DNA from: CAMCHP01 sp036835325
Lineage (GTDB): Bacteria > Bacteroidota > Bacteroidia > Flavobacteriales_D > Sanyastnellaceae
Assembly (NCBI GenBank): GCA_036835325.1
Contig: DAITMF010000014.1
Span: 4,475-68,474 of the forward strand
Direction: 5' to 3'
Length of the DNA stretch: 64,000 nucleotides
Shown here piece by piece: positions 41,755 to 51,975 of the stretch. The translations under genes and the position numbers were made by a program. The notes beneath the pieces are model-generated. The model did no database searches and was not told the DNA's origin. It saw only the letters and a program-made list of their open reading frames with translations. The stretch's first letter is position 1. Every line of letters begins with the position of its first letter.

Positions 41755-44022
41755 TCAGCTACGCTGCTCCTGCTTGATGAGGTTCAGTGCAGAGCCTGCA
41801 CGGAACCATTCAATTTGTTGAGCGTTGTAGGTGTGGTTGGTCACGATGCTGTCTTTACTTCCGTCGGCGTGCACAAACTCAAGGGTAAGCGGCTTGCCGG
41901 GTGCAAAGTCTTTCAAATCAACAAAGTTGATGGTGTCGTTTTCGTGAATTTTACCGTAGTCGGCCTCGTTGGCAAAGGTCAGCGCGAGCATGCCTTGCTT
42001 TTTGAGGTTGGTTTCGTGGATGCGGGCAAACGACTTCACCAATACCGCCACAACACCGAGGTGACGTGGTTGCATTGCCGCGTGCTCACGGCTCGATCCT
42101 TCCCCGTAGTTGCTATCGCCCACCACAATGGTCGGGATACCGGCCGCTTTGTAGGCGCGTTGCACCGCAGGAACTTCACCGTACTCACCGGTGAGCTGGT
42201 TTTTCACTGAGTTGGTATCGCCATTGAAGGCATTGACTGCCCCGGTGAGGGTGTTGTTGGCGATGTTGTCAAGGTGACCGCGGTAGCGCAACCACGGACC
42301 GGCCATAGAAATGTGGTCAGTGGTGCATTTGCCTTGGGCCTTGATCAAGAGCTTGGCGCCGGTGATGTTCTGGCCGTTCCAGGGCTTGAACTCGTCAAGA
42401 AGTTGCAAACGCTCGCTTCCGGGCTTAACAATCACCTCAACGCTGCTGCCATCGGCAGCAGGGGCAATGTAACCCGCATCTTCAACGTCGAAACCGTTTT
42501 TTGGAAGTTCATCGCCGTAAGGAGTGTCGAGCTTCACGGCCTCGCCTTTGTCGTTGATGAGGGTATCGGTTAGCGGGTTGAAATCGAGTGTTCCTGCAAT
42601 GGCAAGTGCTGTAACAAGTTCGGGTGAACCTACGAAGGCGTGGGTATTCGGGTTGCCGTCGGCACGCTTCGCAAAGTTGCGGTTGAACGAGTGCACGATG
42701 GTGTTGGTTTCTGCCTTGTCAGCACCTTCACGGGCCCACTGGCCAATGCACGGACCGCAAGCGTTGGCAAATACACTGGCGCCCATCTCTTCGAAGGTGC
42801 CAATGAAACCATCGCGCTCGATCGTGTAACGCACCTGCTCTGAGCCCGGTGTGATGGTGAACTTCGCTTTTGGTGTGAGACCTTTCTCAACCGCTTGGCG
42901 CGCAATCGATGCTGAGCGTGCAATGTCTTCGTAGCTCGAGTTGGTGCATGAACCTATGAGGCCCACTTCAATCTTCATTGGCCAGCCGTGCTTGCGTGCT
43001 TCGTCGCCCATTTTTGAAATGGGAGTGGCGATATCCGGCGAGAACGGACCGTTCAAATGCGGTTCGAGTTCGCTCAGGTTGATTTCAATCACCTGATCGA
43101 AGTACTGTGAAGGGTTCGCGTACACTTCCGGGTCAGCCGTGAGGTGTTCGGCTACGCCGTTGGCGAGTTCGGCCACTTCAGCACGGCCGGTAGCACGCAG
43201 GTAGCGCGCCATTGATTCATCGTAACCAAAGGTAGAAGTGGTGGCGCCGATTTCAGCACCCATGTTGCAGATGGTGCCTTTTCCGGTGCAGCTCATTGAA
43301 GTAGCGCCTTCGCCGAAGTACTCAACGATGGCTCCGGTTCCACCCTTAACGGTGAGAATGCCGGCAACTTTAAGAATGACGTCTTTCGCGCTTGTCCAAC
43401 CGTTCATTTGACCTGTCAAATGAACGCCAATCAGTTTCGGGAACTTGAGCTCCCATGCCATGCCGGCCATTACGTCAACGGCATCTGCACCGCCAACTCC
43501 GATAGCCACCATGCCCAAACCGCCTGCGTTTACGGTGTGCGAGTCAGTACCAATCATCATCCCGCCCGGAAACGCATAGTTCTCAAGCACCACTTGGTGA
43601 ATGATGCCTGCGCCCGGCTTCCAGAAACCGATGCCGTACTTATTTGACACCGATTGAAGGAAGTTGAACACTTCGTTGTTCTTGTTCAGCGACTCTTGGA
43701 GGTCTTTGTCGGCCCCGATGCGCGCTTGAATCAAGTGATCACAGTGAACAGTCGATGGAACCGCTGCTTGCTTACGGCCGGCCTGCATAAACTGAAGGAG
43801 GGCCATTTGGGCTGTGGCATCCTGCATCGCGACACGGTCAGGTGCAAAATCGACGTACGACTTGCCGCGCCCGTAGGCCTCGGTAGCGTCGCCTTGCCAA
43901 AGGTGAGCGTAGAGAATTTTTTCAGCGAGGGTGAGCGGACGGCCCACTACTTCACGCGCTTTGGCCACACGGCCTGGAAGCTTTGCGTACACCTCGCGAA
44001 TCATGTCGAGATCGAATACCAT
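41755..44022 (-). CDS. acn: Aconitate hydratase (mitochondrial type)
   Basis: A 755-residue TCA-cycle enzyme that converts citrate to isocitrate through a 4Fe-4S cluster. Cluster cysteines occur in the regions GLIGSCTNSSYEDI and ACGPCIGQW; substrate-site pieces include GTDSHTVNAGGLGMVAIGVGG and SNYGEGSSREHAAMQPRHLGV. Length and signatures fit the mitochondrial-type aconitase common in Bacteroidota, not bacterial AcnA or AcnB. A perfect palindrome lies between its promoter and the start codon. Confidence 0.96.
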   Translation of the reverse strand: MVFDLDMIREVYAKLPGRVAKAREVVGRPLTLAEKILYAHLWQGDATEAYGRGKSYVDFAPDRVAMQDATAQMALLQFMQAGRKQAAVPSTVHCDHLIQARIGADKDLQESLNKNNEVFNFLQSVSNKYGIGFWKPGAGIIHQVVLENYAFPGGMMIGTDSHTVNAGGLGMVAIGVGGADAVDVMAGMAWELKFPKLIGVHLTGQMNGWTSAKDVILKVAGILTVKGGTGAIVEYFGEGATSMSCTGKGTICNMGAEIGATTSTFGYDESMARYLRATGRAEVAELANGVAEHLTADPEVYANPSQYFDQVIEINLSELEPHLNGPFSPDIATPISKMGDEARKHGWPMKIEVGLIGSCTNSSYEDIARSASIARQAVEKGLTPKAKFTITPGSEQVRYTIERDGFIGTFEEMGASVFANACGPCIGQWAREGADKAETNTIVHSFNRNFAKRADGNPNTHAFVGSPELVTALAIAGTLDFNPLTDTLINDKGEAVKLDTPYGDELPKNGFDVEDAGYIAPAADGSSVEVIVKPGSERLQLLDEFKPWNGQNITGAKLLIKAQGKCTTDHISMAGPWLRYRGHLDNIANNTLTGAVNAFNGDTNSVKNQLTGEYGEVPAVQRAYKAAGIPTIVVGDSNYGEGSSREHAAMQPRHLGVVAVLVKSFARIHETNLKKQGMLALTFANEADYGKIHENDTINFVDLKDFAPGKPLTLEFVHADGSKDSIVTNHTYNAQQIEWFRAGSALNLIKQEQRS

Positions 44023-44043
44023 CAGGATTGCTTTTGGGTGTTT

Positions 44044-44059
44044 AAATGAACGTTCATTT
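44044..44059. promoter_or_regulatory. 16-bp palindrome, candidate operator of the aconitase gene
   Basis: AAATGAACGTTCATTT is a perfect palindrome. It begins 8 bp downstream of the -7 box and 22 bp upstream of the start codon, so a bound repressor would block transcription initiation or clearance. The regulator is unknown. Confidence 0.6.
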
Positions 44060-44067
44060 CAGGGGTG

Positions 44068-44075
44068 CAAAGATA
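44068..44075 (-). promoter_or_regulatory. -7 promoter element of the aconitase gene
   Basis: TATCTTTG on the reverse strand, 45 nt before the ATG at 44022. Confidence 0.6.
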
Positions 44076-44154
44076 CGAAACCTAAGCGAAGCACCGAACA
44101 CCCCGTTGTGATGACCGCTCATGGAAATCACCCCGCAACCGCCTTGGGTTTGAT

Positions 44155-44162
44155 TACCTTTG
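44155..44162 (+). promoter_or_regulatory. -7 element with 4-nt gap to start codon
   Basis: TACCTTTG, GTAC, then ATG at 44167. Predicts a leaderless mRNA. Confidence 0.6.
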
Positions 44163-44166
44163 GTAC

Positions 44167-45405
<1,239 letters not shown>

Positions 45406-45427
45406 CGGCTAAACAGGGTTTAGCGAC

Positions 45428-45446
45428 CATCCATCCCCATCCATCC
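45428..45446 (-). repeat. Double GGATGGATG element after a terminator
   Basis: Reverse strand: terminator T8, GCTCTTTTTGA, GGATGGATG, G, GGATGGATG. Two copies in tandem. Confidence 0.85.
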
Positions 45447-45457
45447 TCAAAAAGAGC

Positions 45458-45487
45458 AAAAAAAAGCGCCCCCGAAGGAGCGCTTTC
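45458..45487 (-). terminator. Terminator of the DUF1573 gene
   Basis: Reverse strand: GAAAGCGCTCC TTC GGGGGCGCTTTTTTTT, 20 bp past the stop codon. Confidence 0.85.
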
Positions 45488-45507
45488 AACGGCCGTAGCC
45501 GAATGAA

Positions 45508-45948
45508 TTAGTTGTTTACCGGTGCTCCTGATGGAGCTGGCTTAACAGGGGCTCCGCCGGTAGCTGCACCTTCAACTTTGCCTTTGATGCGAACCACTTT
45601 GGTGGGCTCGTTAACGGCGTTTGAAGTGATGGTTACTGACTTATTGATCGGACCAACACGGTTGGTATCGTATTTCACAGAAATGGCCGAAGTGTCGCCT
45701 GGCTTGATGGGCGCTTTTTCGCACTTCGGAACGGTGCATCCGCAAGAGCCTTTGCAACGGGTCAAAATGAGGGGCTCAGTGCCGGTGTTGGTTACGGTAA
45801 ATTCGCACGTGCCGTCAGCGCCTTGAGCGATGGTGCCGTAATCGTGTACTTCTTTGTCGACCGAAATCATTGGGCCATTGGTGACCTCCTGCGCAGTGGC
45901 AAAACCTGCAGTGAGGACGAAGAGCAGGGTGTAGATGAAGTTTTTCAT
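45508..45948 (-). CDS. DUF1573 domain secreted protein
   Basis: A 146-residue protein with a signal peptide (MKNFIYTLLFVLTAGFATAQ; the frame is open to 45999 but this Met gives a normal signal). The mature part is a single Ig-like DUF1573 domain: ISVDKEVHDYGTIAQGADGTCEFTVTNTGTEPLILTRCKGSCGCTVPKCEKAPIKPGDTSAISVKYDT. Three Cys in SCGCTVPKC are conserved in the family and of unknown use. It ends in a Pro/Ala-rich tail. Periplasmic or surface role unknown. Confidence 0.88.
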   Translation of the reverse strand: MKNFIYTLLFVLTAGFATAQEVTNGPMISVDKEVHDYGTIAQGADGTCEFTVTNTGTEPLILTRCKGSCGCTVPKCEKAPIKPGDTSAISVKYDTNRVGPINKSVTITSNAVNEPTKVVRIKGKVEGAATGGAPVKPAPSGAPVNN

Positions 45949-46061
45949 GACAGTATTTTTGATTGTTCTTGACAAACTTAACGCCATTCTTTCTGACAAG
46001 TTCGGCCTTTAACAAAACATTAACAGCATGCCATGGCCTTAGGGGTTTGCTTTATTTTTGG

Positions 46062-46074
46062 GGATGGATGGATG
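46062..46074 (+). repeat. GGATGGATGGATG element after a T-run
   Basis: TTTATTTTTGG then GGATGGATGGATG, 9 bp before the GNAT start codon. Confidence 0.85.
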
Positions 46075-46083
46075 CACTGACCT

Positions 46084-46539
46084 ATGAAGAACACTGAGTT
46101 TACCGTTCGCAGAATTGCTGTTGAAGAAACCCGAATGCTTCGCCACCGTGTGCTATGGCCGCACAAAGAACGCGTGGAAGACTGTGTGATCGATATTGAT
46201 GGCCGCAGCGATGCCATCCACTTGGGGGCGTTTGATGCAGAAGGAAGCCTAGTGGGTGTGTGCTCGCTGTTTGAGATGGCTACCCCAAAGCTCACCGACG
46301 ACTGCCAGTACCGACTTCGCGCCATGGCGACAGCACCCGAAGTACGCGGACAAGGAGCAGGAGCCGTGCTGGTTGAAGAAGCCAAGCGGCGCGTTGCTGA
46401 AATGGGCTACGACGTACTTTGGTGCGATGCGCGAAAGGTCGCTTTGGGCTTTTACGAACGCCTCGGCTTTGACCGCATCGACGAGTGGTACGAAGTGCCA
46501 TTGATTGGGCCCCACCAGTTGATGTACGTGCGGTTTTGA
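46084..46539 (+). CDS. GNAT family N-acetyltransferase
   Basis: A 151-residue protein with the GNAT fold. Acetyl-CoA-binding motif A reads RLRAMATAPEVRGQGAGAVLVEEAKRRVAEMGYDVLWCDARKVALGFYERLGF, including the Q/R-x-x-G-x-G/A loop (RGQGAG). The acceptor (small molecule or protein N-terminus) cannot be predicted. The upstream region contains a GGATGGATG element instead of a recognisable promoter. Confidence 0.88.
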   Translation: MKNTEFTVRRIAVEETRMLRHRVLWPHKERVEDCVIDIDGRSDAIHLGAFDAEGSLVGVCSLFEMATPKLTDDCQYRLRAMATAPEVRGQGAGAVLVEEAKRRVAEMGYDVLWCDARKVALGFYERLGFDRIDEWYEVPLIGPHQLMYVRF

Positions 46540-46590
46540 CCGTGCAGTGCAGCGCACAGGCTACTCGTGGTTGAGTGGGCTCAAGTTTCC

Positions 46591-46599
46591 CATCCATCC
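46591..46599 (-). repeat. GGATGGATG element after a T-run
   Basis: Reverse strand: CTTTTTTT then GGATGGATGG. The region between the GNAT gene and etfB also holds the etfB promoter. Confidence 0.85.
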
Positions 46600-46640
46600 A
46601 AAAAAAGAATCCAAACGTATGCACGCATAACATTCTTCTG

Positions 46641-46648
46641 TACCTTTG
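46641..46648 (+). promoter_or_regulatory. -7 promoter element of etfBA
   Basis: TACCTTTG, 60 nt before the etfB ATG at 46709. Confidence 0.55.
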
Positions 46649-46708
46649 GGAGAAACAAGCAGGGCGCAAATTTGTCTAAGTTTGCACCGCACTTTAATGA
46701 CAAGTACC

Positions 46709-47449
46709 ATGAACATTCTCGTCTGCATAAGCAAAACCCCCGACACAACGTCGAAGATTGCCTTTACCGACGGCAACACCAAGTTCGACGAAAACGGGGT
46801 TCAATTCATTGTGAACCCCTACGACGAGTGGTATGCGCTCGTCCGCGCCCTCGAAATCAAAGAGGCCGGAGGTGGCAACGTCACCATTGTCACAGTTGGT
46901 GGCGCCGACACCGAACCGGTTATTCGCAAAGCCCTTGCCATTGGCGCCGATACGGCTGTGCGCATTGACGCACCTGTGGGTGACCCGGCGATGGTGGCTC
47001 AGCAAATTGCGGCCTATGCATCGGGCAAGAACTTTGATTTGATTTTGCTCGGCAAAGAAACCATCGACTACAACGGCGGTGCCGTGGGCGGTATGCTTGC
47101 TGAATTGCTCGATATGCCTTACGTTGCTTTGGCCACGAAACTTGACATGGAAGGCGGCAAAGCCGTTATCACCCGTGAGGTTCCGGGAGGAAGCGAAGTG
47201 CTTGAGGTTGACGGTCCGGTTGTGCTGAGCGCAGCAAAGGGCATGGCTGAACAGCGCATTCCGAACATGCGAGGCATTATGGCAGCGCGCACCAAGCCGC
47301 TTGACGTGGTGGCTGCTGCGCCGGTTGAGGCCATGACACGTGTGGTGAACTATGAACTTCCTCCTGCAAAGGGCACGTGCAAGTACATCGATGCCGACAA
47401 TGCGGGAGAGCTCATCCGTTTGCTTCATGAAGAGGCCAAGGTCATTTAA
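46709..47449 (+). CDS. etfB: Electron transfer flavoprotein subunit beta
   Basis: A 246-residue protein that with EtfA binds FAD and AMP and passes electrons from acyl-CoA dehydrogenases to the quinone pool. Starts MNILVCISKTPDTTSKIAF; conserved parts are GVQFIVNPYDEWALVRALEIKE-like segment, LILLGKETIDYNGGAVGGMLAE and the AMP-site loop with RTKPLDVV. The start at 46709 is chosen by family N-terminus; the frame is open to 46646. etfA follows by 26 bp. Confidence 0.95.
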   Translation: MNILVCISKTPDTTSKIAFTDGNTKFDENGVQFIVNPYDEWYALVRALEIKEAGGGNVTIVTVGGADTEPVIRKALAIGADTAVRIDAPVGDPAMVAQQIAAYASGKNFDLILLGKETIDYNGGAVGGMLAELLDMPYVALATKLDMEGGKAVITREVPGGSEVLEVDGPVVLSAAKGMAEQRIPNMRGIMAARTKPLDVVAAAPVEAMTRVVNYELPPAKGTCKYIDADNAGELIRLLHEEAKVI

Positions 47450-47475
47450 GTTTTATCTTCAAAAGAATTAGTGAA

Positions 47476-48423
47476 ATGGCAATTCTCGTTTTCGCAGATA
47501 CCAAAAACGGCAAAGGCACCAAGTCGGGCTTTGAAGCCGTATCGTACGCAGTCAAATCAAATAGCGGAGAAGTGCATGTAGTGTGCGCAGGCAGCATCGA
47601 TGGCGATGGCGGCTTTGGCAACTACGGAGCATCGAAAGTATACAACGCAGCGGCGGTAAGCGCCAGCGATAGTCAGCAGCTTACGGCTATGGTTGCAGCT
47701 GCAGCCGACAAAGCGGCGGCCAACATCGTTGTGTTGTCGCACGATGGCACCGGCAAATTGGTCGGGCCACGCGTAGCCATTCGAATGAAAGCCGGAATGG
47801 TGGCAGGCGCTACCGGACTTCCTCAAACCGGTGCTGGATTTACTGTTCGCAAAAGCGTTTTCAGCGGTAAAGCCAGTGCAAACATTGAAGTAACGACCGA
47901 TAACAAAGTGGTGTCGATTGTACCAAATTCCTTTGGGCTCCACGCTTCAGGCGGTTCGGCTTCTGTTGAATCCATCGAAGTGAATGCACCATCGAAGGTG
48001 AAGCTCCGTGAATTTAAGCCGACGGCGACTGACGGCAGCGTTCCGCTACCCGAGGCCGACTTGGTGGTAAGCGCCGGTCGCGGATTGAAGGGCCCTGAGC
48101 ATTGGGGAATCATCGAAGAGTTGGCCCGCGAGTTGGGCGCGGCTACTGCGTGTTCTCGTCCGGTCTCAGACATCGGATGGCGTCCTCACCACGAACACGT
48201 GGGTCAAACGGGCATTGCGATTCGTCCGAACCTTTACATTGCTGTCGGCATTTCAGGCGCCATCCAGCACCTGGCAGGTGTAAACCAAAGCAAGGTGATT
48301 GTGGTGGTGAACAAAGATCCTGAGGCACCGTTCTTTAAGGCTGCCGATTACGGTATTGTTGGCGACGCCTTTGAGGTTGTGCCTAAACTGATTGCAGCAG
48401 CCAAAGCGTTCAAAGCGCATTGA
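47476..48423 (+). CDS. etfA: Electron transfer flavoprotein subunit alpha
   Basis: A 315-residue partner of EtfB. The C-terminal FAD domain is clear: VVSAGRGLKGPEHWGIIEELARELGAATACSRPVSDIGWRPHHEHVGQTG, SGAIQHLAGVNQSKVIVVVNKDPEAPFFKAADYGIVGD. It completes the etfBA operon. Linked dehydrogenase genes are not in this window. Confidence 0.96.
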   Translation: MAILVFADTKNGKGTKSGFEAVSYAVKSNSGEVHVVCAGSIDGDGGFGNYGASKVYNAAAVSASDSQQLTAMVAAAADKAAANIVVLSHDGTGKLVGPRVAIRMKAGMVAGATGLPQTGAGFTVRKSVFSGKASANIEVTTDNKVVSIVPNSFGLHASGGSASVESIEVNAPSKVKLREFKPTATDGSVPLPEADLVVSAGRGLKGPEHWGIIEELARELGAATACSRPVSDIGWRPHHEHVGQTGIAIRPNLYIAVGISGAIQHLAGVNQSKVIVVVNKDPEAPFFKAADYGIVGDAFEVVPKLIAAAKAFKAH

Positions 48424-48448
48424 CCGCAGGCCGCTCAATGAAATAATG

Positions 48449-48456
48449 TATCTTTG
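48449..48456 (+). promoter_or_regulatory. -7 promoter element of the bifunctional nuclease gene
   Basis: TATCTTTG, 41 nt upstream of the ATG at 48498. Confidence 0.55.
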
Positions 48457-48497
48457 CAGAGAATTTGGGAAGCCTTTGTGCTTCCCTCTTCTTTGGT

Positions 48498-49082
48498 ATG
48501 AAGAAAATCGCCCTAGAAATCGCCGATATCAAGCCCAGCGGGTCAGCGCATGGTGCGTACGCTTTGGTATTGAACGAAAAGAACGGTAAGCGCAAACTTC
48601 CTATCGTTATAGGAGGAAACGAGGCCCAAGCCATTGCCATTGAGTTGGAAAGCATGACGCCAAGCCGGCCGCTTACCCATGATCTTTTCAAGAGTTTCGC
48701 GCATGCCTACGCGATTCAGGTAGACGAAATCATCATCTACAATTTGATTGAAGGCATTTTCTTCGCCAAAGTCATCACCTCACAAGACGGCAAGAAGGCC
48801 GAGATTGATTCACGCACTTCAGATGCTGTGGCCCTCGCGGTTCGGTTTAAATGTCCGATTTTCTGTTACGATTTCATCCTTGACACTGCAGGTGTCAACG
48901 AGCAAGAGCTTCGCGAAGAATCAATGGATGACGACGATTTTGACGTTGAAGAAGACTTGGGACGTTCATCGGCATTGAGCGTTGAAGAGCTAGAGCAGGA
49001 GCTTGACCGCGCCATTGAACAAGAAGACTACGAGCGGGCGTCGGAGCTTCGTGACGAAATTAGCAAGCGGAAGAAAAAATAA
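48498..49082 (+). CDS. Bifunctional nuclease domain protein with UvrB/C motif
   Basis: A 194-residue cytosolic protein. Residues 1-130 form the DUF151/BFN domain (PIVIGGNEAQAIAIELESMTPSRPLTHDLF, EIDSRTSDAVALAVRFKCPIF). The C-terminal end (SVEELEQELDRAIEQEDYERASELRDEISKRKKK) is a UVR motif as in UvrB, UvrC and McsA, used for protein contacts. An acidic linker joins them. Members of the family are called bifunctional nucleases from plant work; the bacterial role is unproved. The start at 48498 fits the family N-terminus MKKIALEI. Confidence 0.92.
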   Translation: MKKIALEIADIKPSGSAHGAYALVLNEKNGKRKLPIVIGGNEAQAIAIELESMTPSRPLTHDLFKSFAHAYAIQVDEIIIYNLIEGIFFAKVITSQDGKKAEIDSRTSDAVALAVRFKCPIFCYDFILDTAGVNEQELREESMDDDDFDVEEDLGRSSALSVEELEQELDRAIEQEDYERASELRDEISKRKKK

Positions 49083-49137
49083 GGTGCAGTGAGCGTGAAT
49101 TTGTAAATTTCCGCCACCTGAGACCTTAATAAACTCC

Positions 49138-50412
49138 ATGCGCGCACTTTTAGGTATTCTTCTTCTCACCGCTCTGGCCTACGCTTTGAGCTCAAAACGC
49201 AAGGCAATCAATTGGCGCACCGTGGGAGGTGCCTTTGTTTTGCAAGTTTTATTGGCCGTGCTGATTTTAAAAACCCCCGGCGTTGACCAAGCCTTCAGCT
49301 TCATCGCACGTGCGTTTGTCAAGGTGATTTCGTTCACTGACTTCGGTAGCGACTTTCTCTTTAGCAGTTGGGCGCTCGAGGGAAAAGTTCATCCGGGACT
49401 TTTCAATTTCGCTTTCCGCATTCTGCCAACCATTGTCTTCTTTAGCGCCCTTTCGGCCCTCATGTACTACTACGGCATCTTGCAAAAAGTGGTTTGGGGT
49501 TTTGCGTGGCTGATGAAGAAAACCCTGCGTTTGAGCGGCTCGGAAAGCCTCGCTGCTGCGGGCAATGTTTTCCTCGGACAAACCGAAGCACCGCTCCTTG
49601 TGAGACCGTTTTTGGGAGGGATGACCAAGTCTGAAATGATGTGCTTAATGACCGGCGGCATGGCCACCATCGCAGGTGGCGTGCTGGCGTCGTACGTCCA
49701 GTTCCTCGGAGGTGGTGACCCGGCTCAACAGGAACTCTTTGCAAAGCACCTCTTGGCCGCCTCGATTATGTCGGCTCCGGCTGCGATTGCCGCGGCAAAA
49801 ATCCTCATCCCGGAAACGGAAAAAATCAACGAGGAGATGAAACTGGCTGGAGGTCGAGGTGCTGACAATGCGCTGGAGGCCATAGCGAACGGGACGAGCG
49901 ACGGCTTGCGCTTGGCCGTGAATGTGGGCGCCATGCTGCTCGTCTTTACGGCGTTGATTTACTTCGGCAACTACATCATTTTTAAATTGGCCGGCCCCAT
50001 CGGCCTCAACGAATGGATCGCCGCAAACACTCCGTATGACAAGTTCTCATTTGAGTTCATTGTGGGTTACCTGGGTGCACCAATTGCTTGGCTGATTGGT
50101 GTGAGCGGCGAAGATGCTTTGATGGTCGGACAGCTCTTGGGTGAAAAAACCATTCTCAATGAGTTCTACGCCTATGCTACACTTGGTAAAATGCAAGCAG
50201 CGGGCACTTTTGGAGAAACCAAGTCCGTAATCATCGCCACGTACATTTTGTGTGGATTTGCCAACTTCGCCTCCATCGGCATCCAAATCGGAGGCATTGG
50301 GTCACTGATTCCCGATCGAAAAGGTTTGCTCTCTGCCCTTGGCGTCCGCGCGCTCATTGGAGGAACGCTGGCATGCTTGTACACTGCAGCCATAGCCGGA
50401 ATGCTCATCTGA
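49138..50412 (+). CDS. Concentrative nucleoside transporter (NupC family)
   Basis: A 424-residue inner-membrane protein of the CNT family that imports nucleosides with Na+ or H+. It has about 8-10 hydrophobic segments and the family signatures GQTEAPLLVRPF (substrate loop) and the second repeat with GLRLAVNVGAMLLVFTALIYFGN and EDALMVGQLLGEKTILNEFYAYATLG. purE follows 31 bp later, so salvage and synthesis of purines may be co-expressed. Confidence 0.93.
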   Translation: MRALLGILLLTALAYALSSKRKAINWRTVGGAFVLQVLLAVLILKTPGVDQAFSFIARAFVKVISFTDFGSDFLFSSWALEGKVHPGLFNFAFRILPTIVFFSALSALMYYYGILQKVVWGFAWLMKKTLRLSGSESLAAAGNVFLGQTEAPLLVRPFLGGMTKSEMMCLMTGGMATIAGGVLASYVQFLGGGDPAQQELFAKHLLAASIMSAPAAIAAAKILIPETEKINEEMKLAGGRGADNALEAIANGTSDGLRLAVNVGAMLLVFTALIYFGNYIIFKLAGPIGLNEWIAANTPYDKFSFEFIVGYLGAPIAWLIGVSGEDALMVGQLLGEKTILNEFYAYATLGKMQAAGTFGETKSVIIATYILCGFANFASIGIQIGGIGSLIPDRKGLLSALGVRALIGGTLACLYTAAIAGMLI

Positions 50413-50443
50413 AATTGCGAACTTTGCCGCAAACAATTCCCTC

Positions 50444-50947
50444 ATGAACAACGCACGTGTAGGTATAATCATGGGCAGCAAGTCTGACCTGCCTGTTATG
50501 AAAGAAGCAGCCGATGTACTCGCTGAGCTCGGTGTGGCCTACGAAATCACCGTTGTTTCGGCGCACCGAACGCCATTGCGCATGGTTGAGTATGCTCAAA
50601 GCGCATCGGCACGCGGAATTCGCGTCATCATTGCCGGCGCCGGAGGCGCGGCACACCTGCCCGGGATGACCGCTTCGGTAACGCCCTTACCAGTGATCGG
50701 CGTACCCGTGAAATCAAGCAATTCCATTGATGGATGGGATTCGGTATTGTCGATTTTGCAAATGCCATCGGGTGTTCCTGTGGCGACCGTAGCGCTTAAC
50801 GGCGCGCGAAACGCCGGCATCTTGGCTGCGCAAATGCTCGCAACGGGCGATGCTCCCTTGCTTGAGCGCATTGCCGCGTTCAAGCGCAGTCTTGAGCAGA
50901 AAGTGCTCGATTCATTGTCCGATGTCGAGGGCTACCCACATGCGTAA
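50444..50947 (+). CDS. purE: N5-carboxyaminoimidazole ribonucleotide mutase
   Basis: A 167-residue class I PurE of purine synthesis, converting N5-CAIR to CAIR. Signature GSKSDLPVMKEAADVL, SAHRTPLRMVEYA and IAGAGGAAHLPGMTASVTPLPVIGVPV are all intact. The usual partner purK is not adjacent. Family length is normal. Confidence 0.96.
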   Translation: MNNARVGIIMGSKSDLPVMKEAADVLAELGVAYEITVVSAHRTPLRMVEYAQSASARGIRVIIAGAGGAAHLPGMTASVTPLPVIGVPVKSSNSIDGWDSVLSILQMPSGVPVATVALNGARNAGILAAQMLATGDAPLLERIAAFKRSLEQKVLDSLSDVEGYPHA

Positions 50948-51009
50948 AGAAATCACCCACACCGGTAAAACGGTTGGGCAGAGTGCGCGCTGAAGGGACT
51001 GCGATTAAT

Positions 51010-51017
51010 TACCTTTG
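51010..51017 (+). promoter_or_regulatory. -7 element with 4-nt gap to start codon
   Basis: TACCTTTG, TGGC, then ATG at 51022; this decides the start of the flavin reductase gene. Confidence 0.6.
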
Positions 51018-51021
51018 TGGC

Positions 51022-51930
51022 ATGTTAGAACGCATGAAAACGATTGACCCAGCGGCCATTTCCGTGGCCGAATTGCATGGGTACCTTCTCAGCACCGTGG
51101 CACCGCGACCAATCGCCTTCGCAAGCACCATCGATGAACAGGGAAGGCCGAACTTGGCGCCCTTCAGCTACTTCAACGTCTTTTCAGCCAATCCGCCGGT
51201 GCTGATTTTTTCTCCGGCGCGCCGCGGCCGCGATGCCACAACCAAACACACTCATGAAAACGTGCTCAGGGTGCCTGAGGTGGTCATCAATATGGTCGAC
51301 TATGCCTTGGTTCAGCAGTGTTCGTTGGCCAGTACAGAATACCCTGAAGGCGTAAACGAGTTTGAGAAGGCAGGTTTAACCGCGCTGGCATCCGATGTGG
51401 TGAAGCCCTTCCGGGTGGCTGAGTCGCCGGTACAATTTGAATGCAAAGTGAAGGAGGTTGTCGCCCTCGGTACATCCGGTGGTGCGGGCAACCTGATTAT
51501 TTGTGAAATCGTAAAAATCCACATCCGCGAAAGCTTAATCGATGCAGAAGGAAAGGTTGACCCTGCACTGATTGACCTGGTCGGTCGCTGCGGAGGCAAT
51601 TACTACGTCCGCGCGCACAGCGAAGCCCTCTTTGAAGTGGCCAAGCCGCTCGCGCGGATGGGCATCGGGGTGGATGCCATCCCCTCCGATATACGCTACA
51701 GCAAAATCCTTACCGGAAATCACTTGGGCCAATTGGGCAATGTTGAGTCGTTGCCCGATGAAACCACCGTCAACGAGCACAAACTGATTGAACTTGCCGA
51801 TGTCTTTATGGCCCATGAAGACGAACCGGCCACATTGGAGAATGCCCTCCACCGCATGGCTGCGGAGCTTCTTGATGCCGGAAAGGTGGACGAAGCGTGG
51901 AAAACTCTCCTCGCATTTAACAACGGATAG
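51022..51930 (+). CDS. Flavin reductase-like FMN-binding protein
   Basis: A 302-residue protein. Residues 20-210 are the flavin reductase-like split barrel (TVAPRPIAFASTIDEQGRPNLAPFSYFNVFSANPPVLIFSP, INMVDYALVQQCSLAS, FECKVKEVVALG). The C-terminal 90 residues (LIELADVFMAHEDEPATLENALHRMAAELLDAG) are helical and not part of the core family. Substrate unknown. The ATG at 51022 follows a -7 box at the same 4-nt distance as other genes; an alternative ATG is at 51034. Confidence 0.88.
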   Translation: MLERMKTIDPAAISVAELHGYLLSTVAPRPIAFASTIDEQGRPNLAPFSYFNVFSANPPVLIFSPARRGRDATTKHTHENVLRVPEVVINMVDYALVQQCSLASTEYPEGVNEFEKAGLTALASDVVKPFRVAESPVQFECKVKEVVALGTSGGAGNLIICEIVKIHIRESLIDAEGKVDPALIDLVGRCGGNYYVRAHSEALFEVAKPLARMGIGVDAIPSDIRYSKILTGNHLGQLGNVESLPDETTVNEHKLIELADVFMAHEDEPATLENALHRMAAELLDAGKVDEAWKTLLAFNNG

Positions 51931-51975
51931 TGCTAAATTGCCCATCCCTATATACAGACACACAACAACCGCACC

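Noticed and set aside
43403..43425. Inverted repeat CATTTGACCTGTCAAATG inside the aconitase gene
   Set aside because: It lies within a conserved coding segment and has no relation to a promoter; probably chance.
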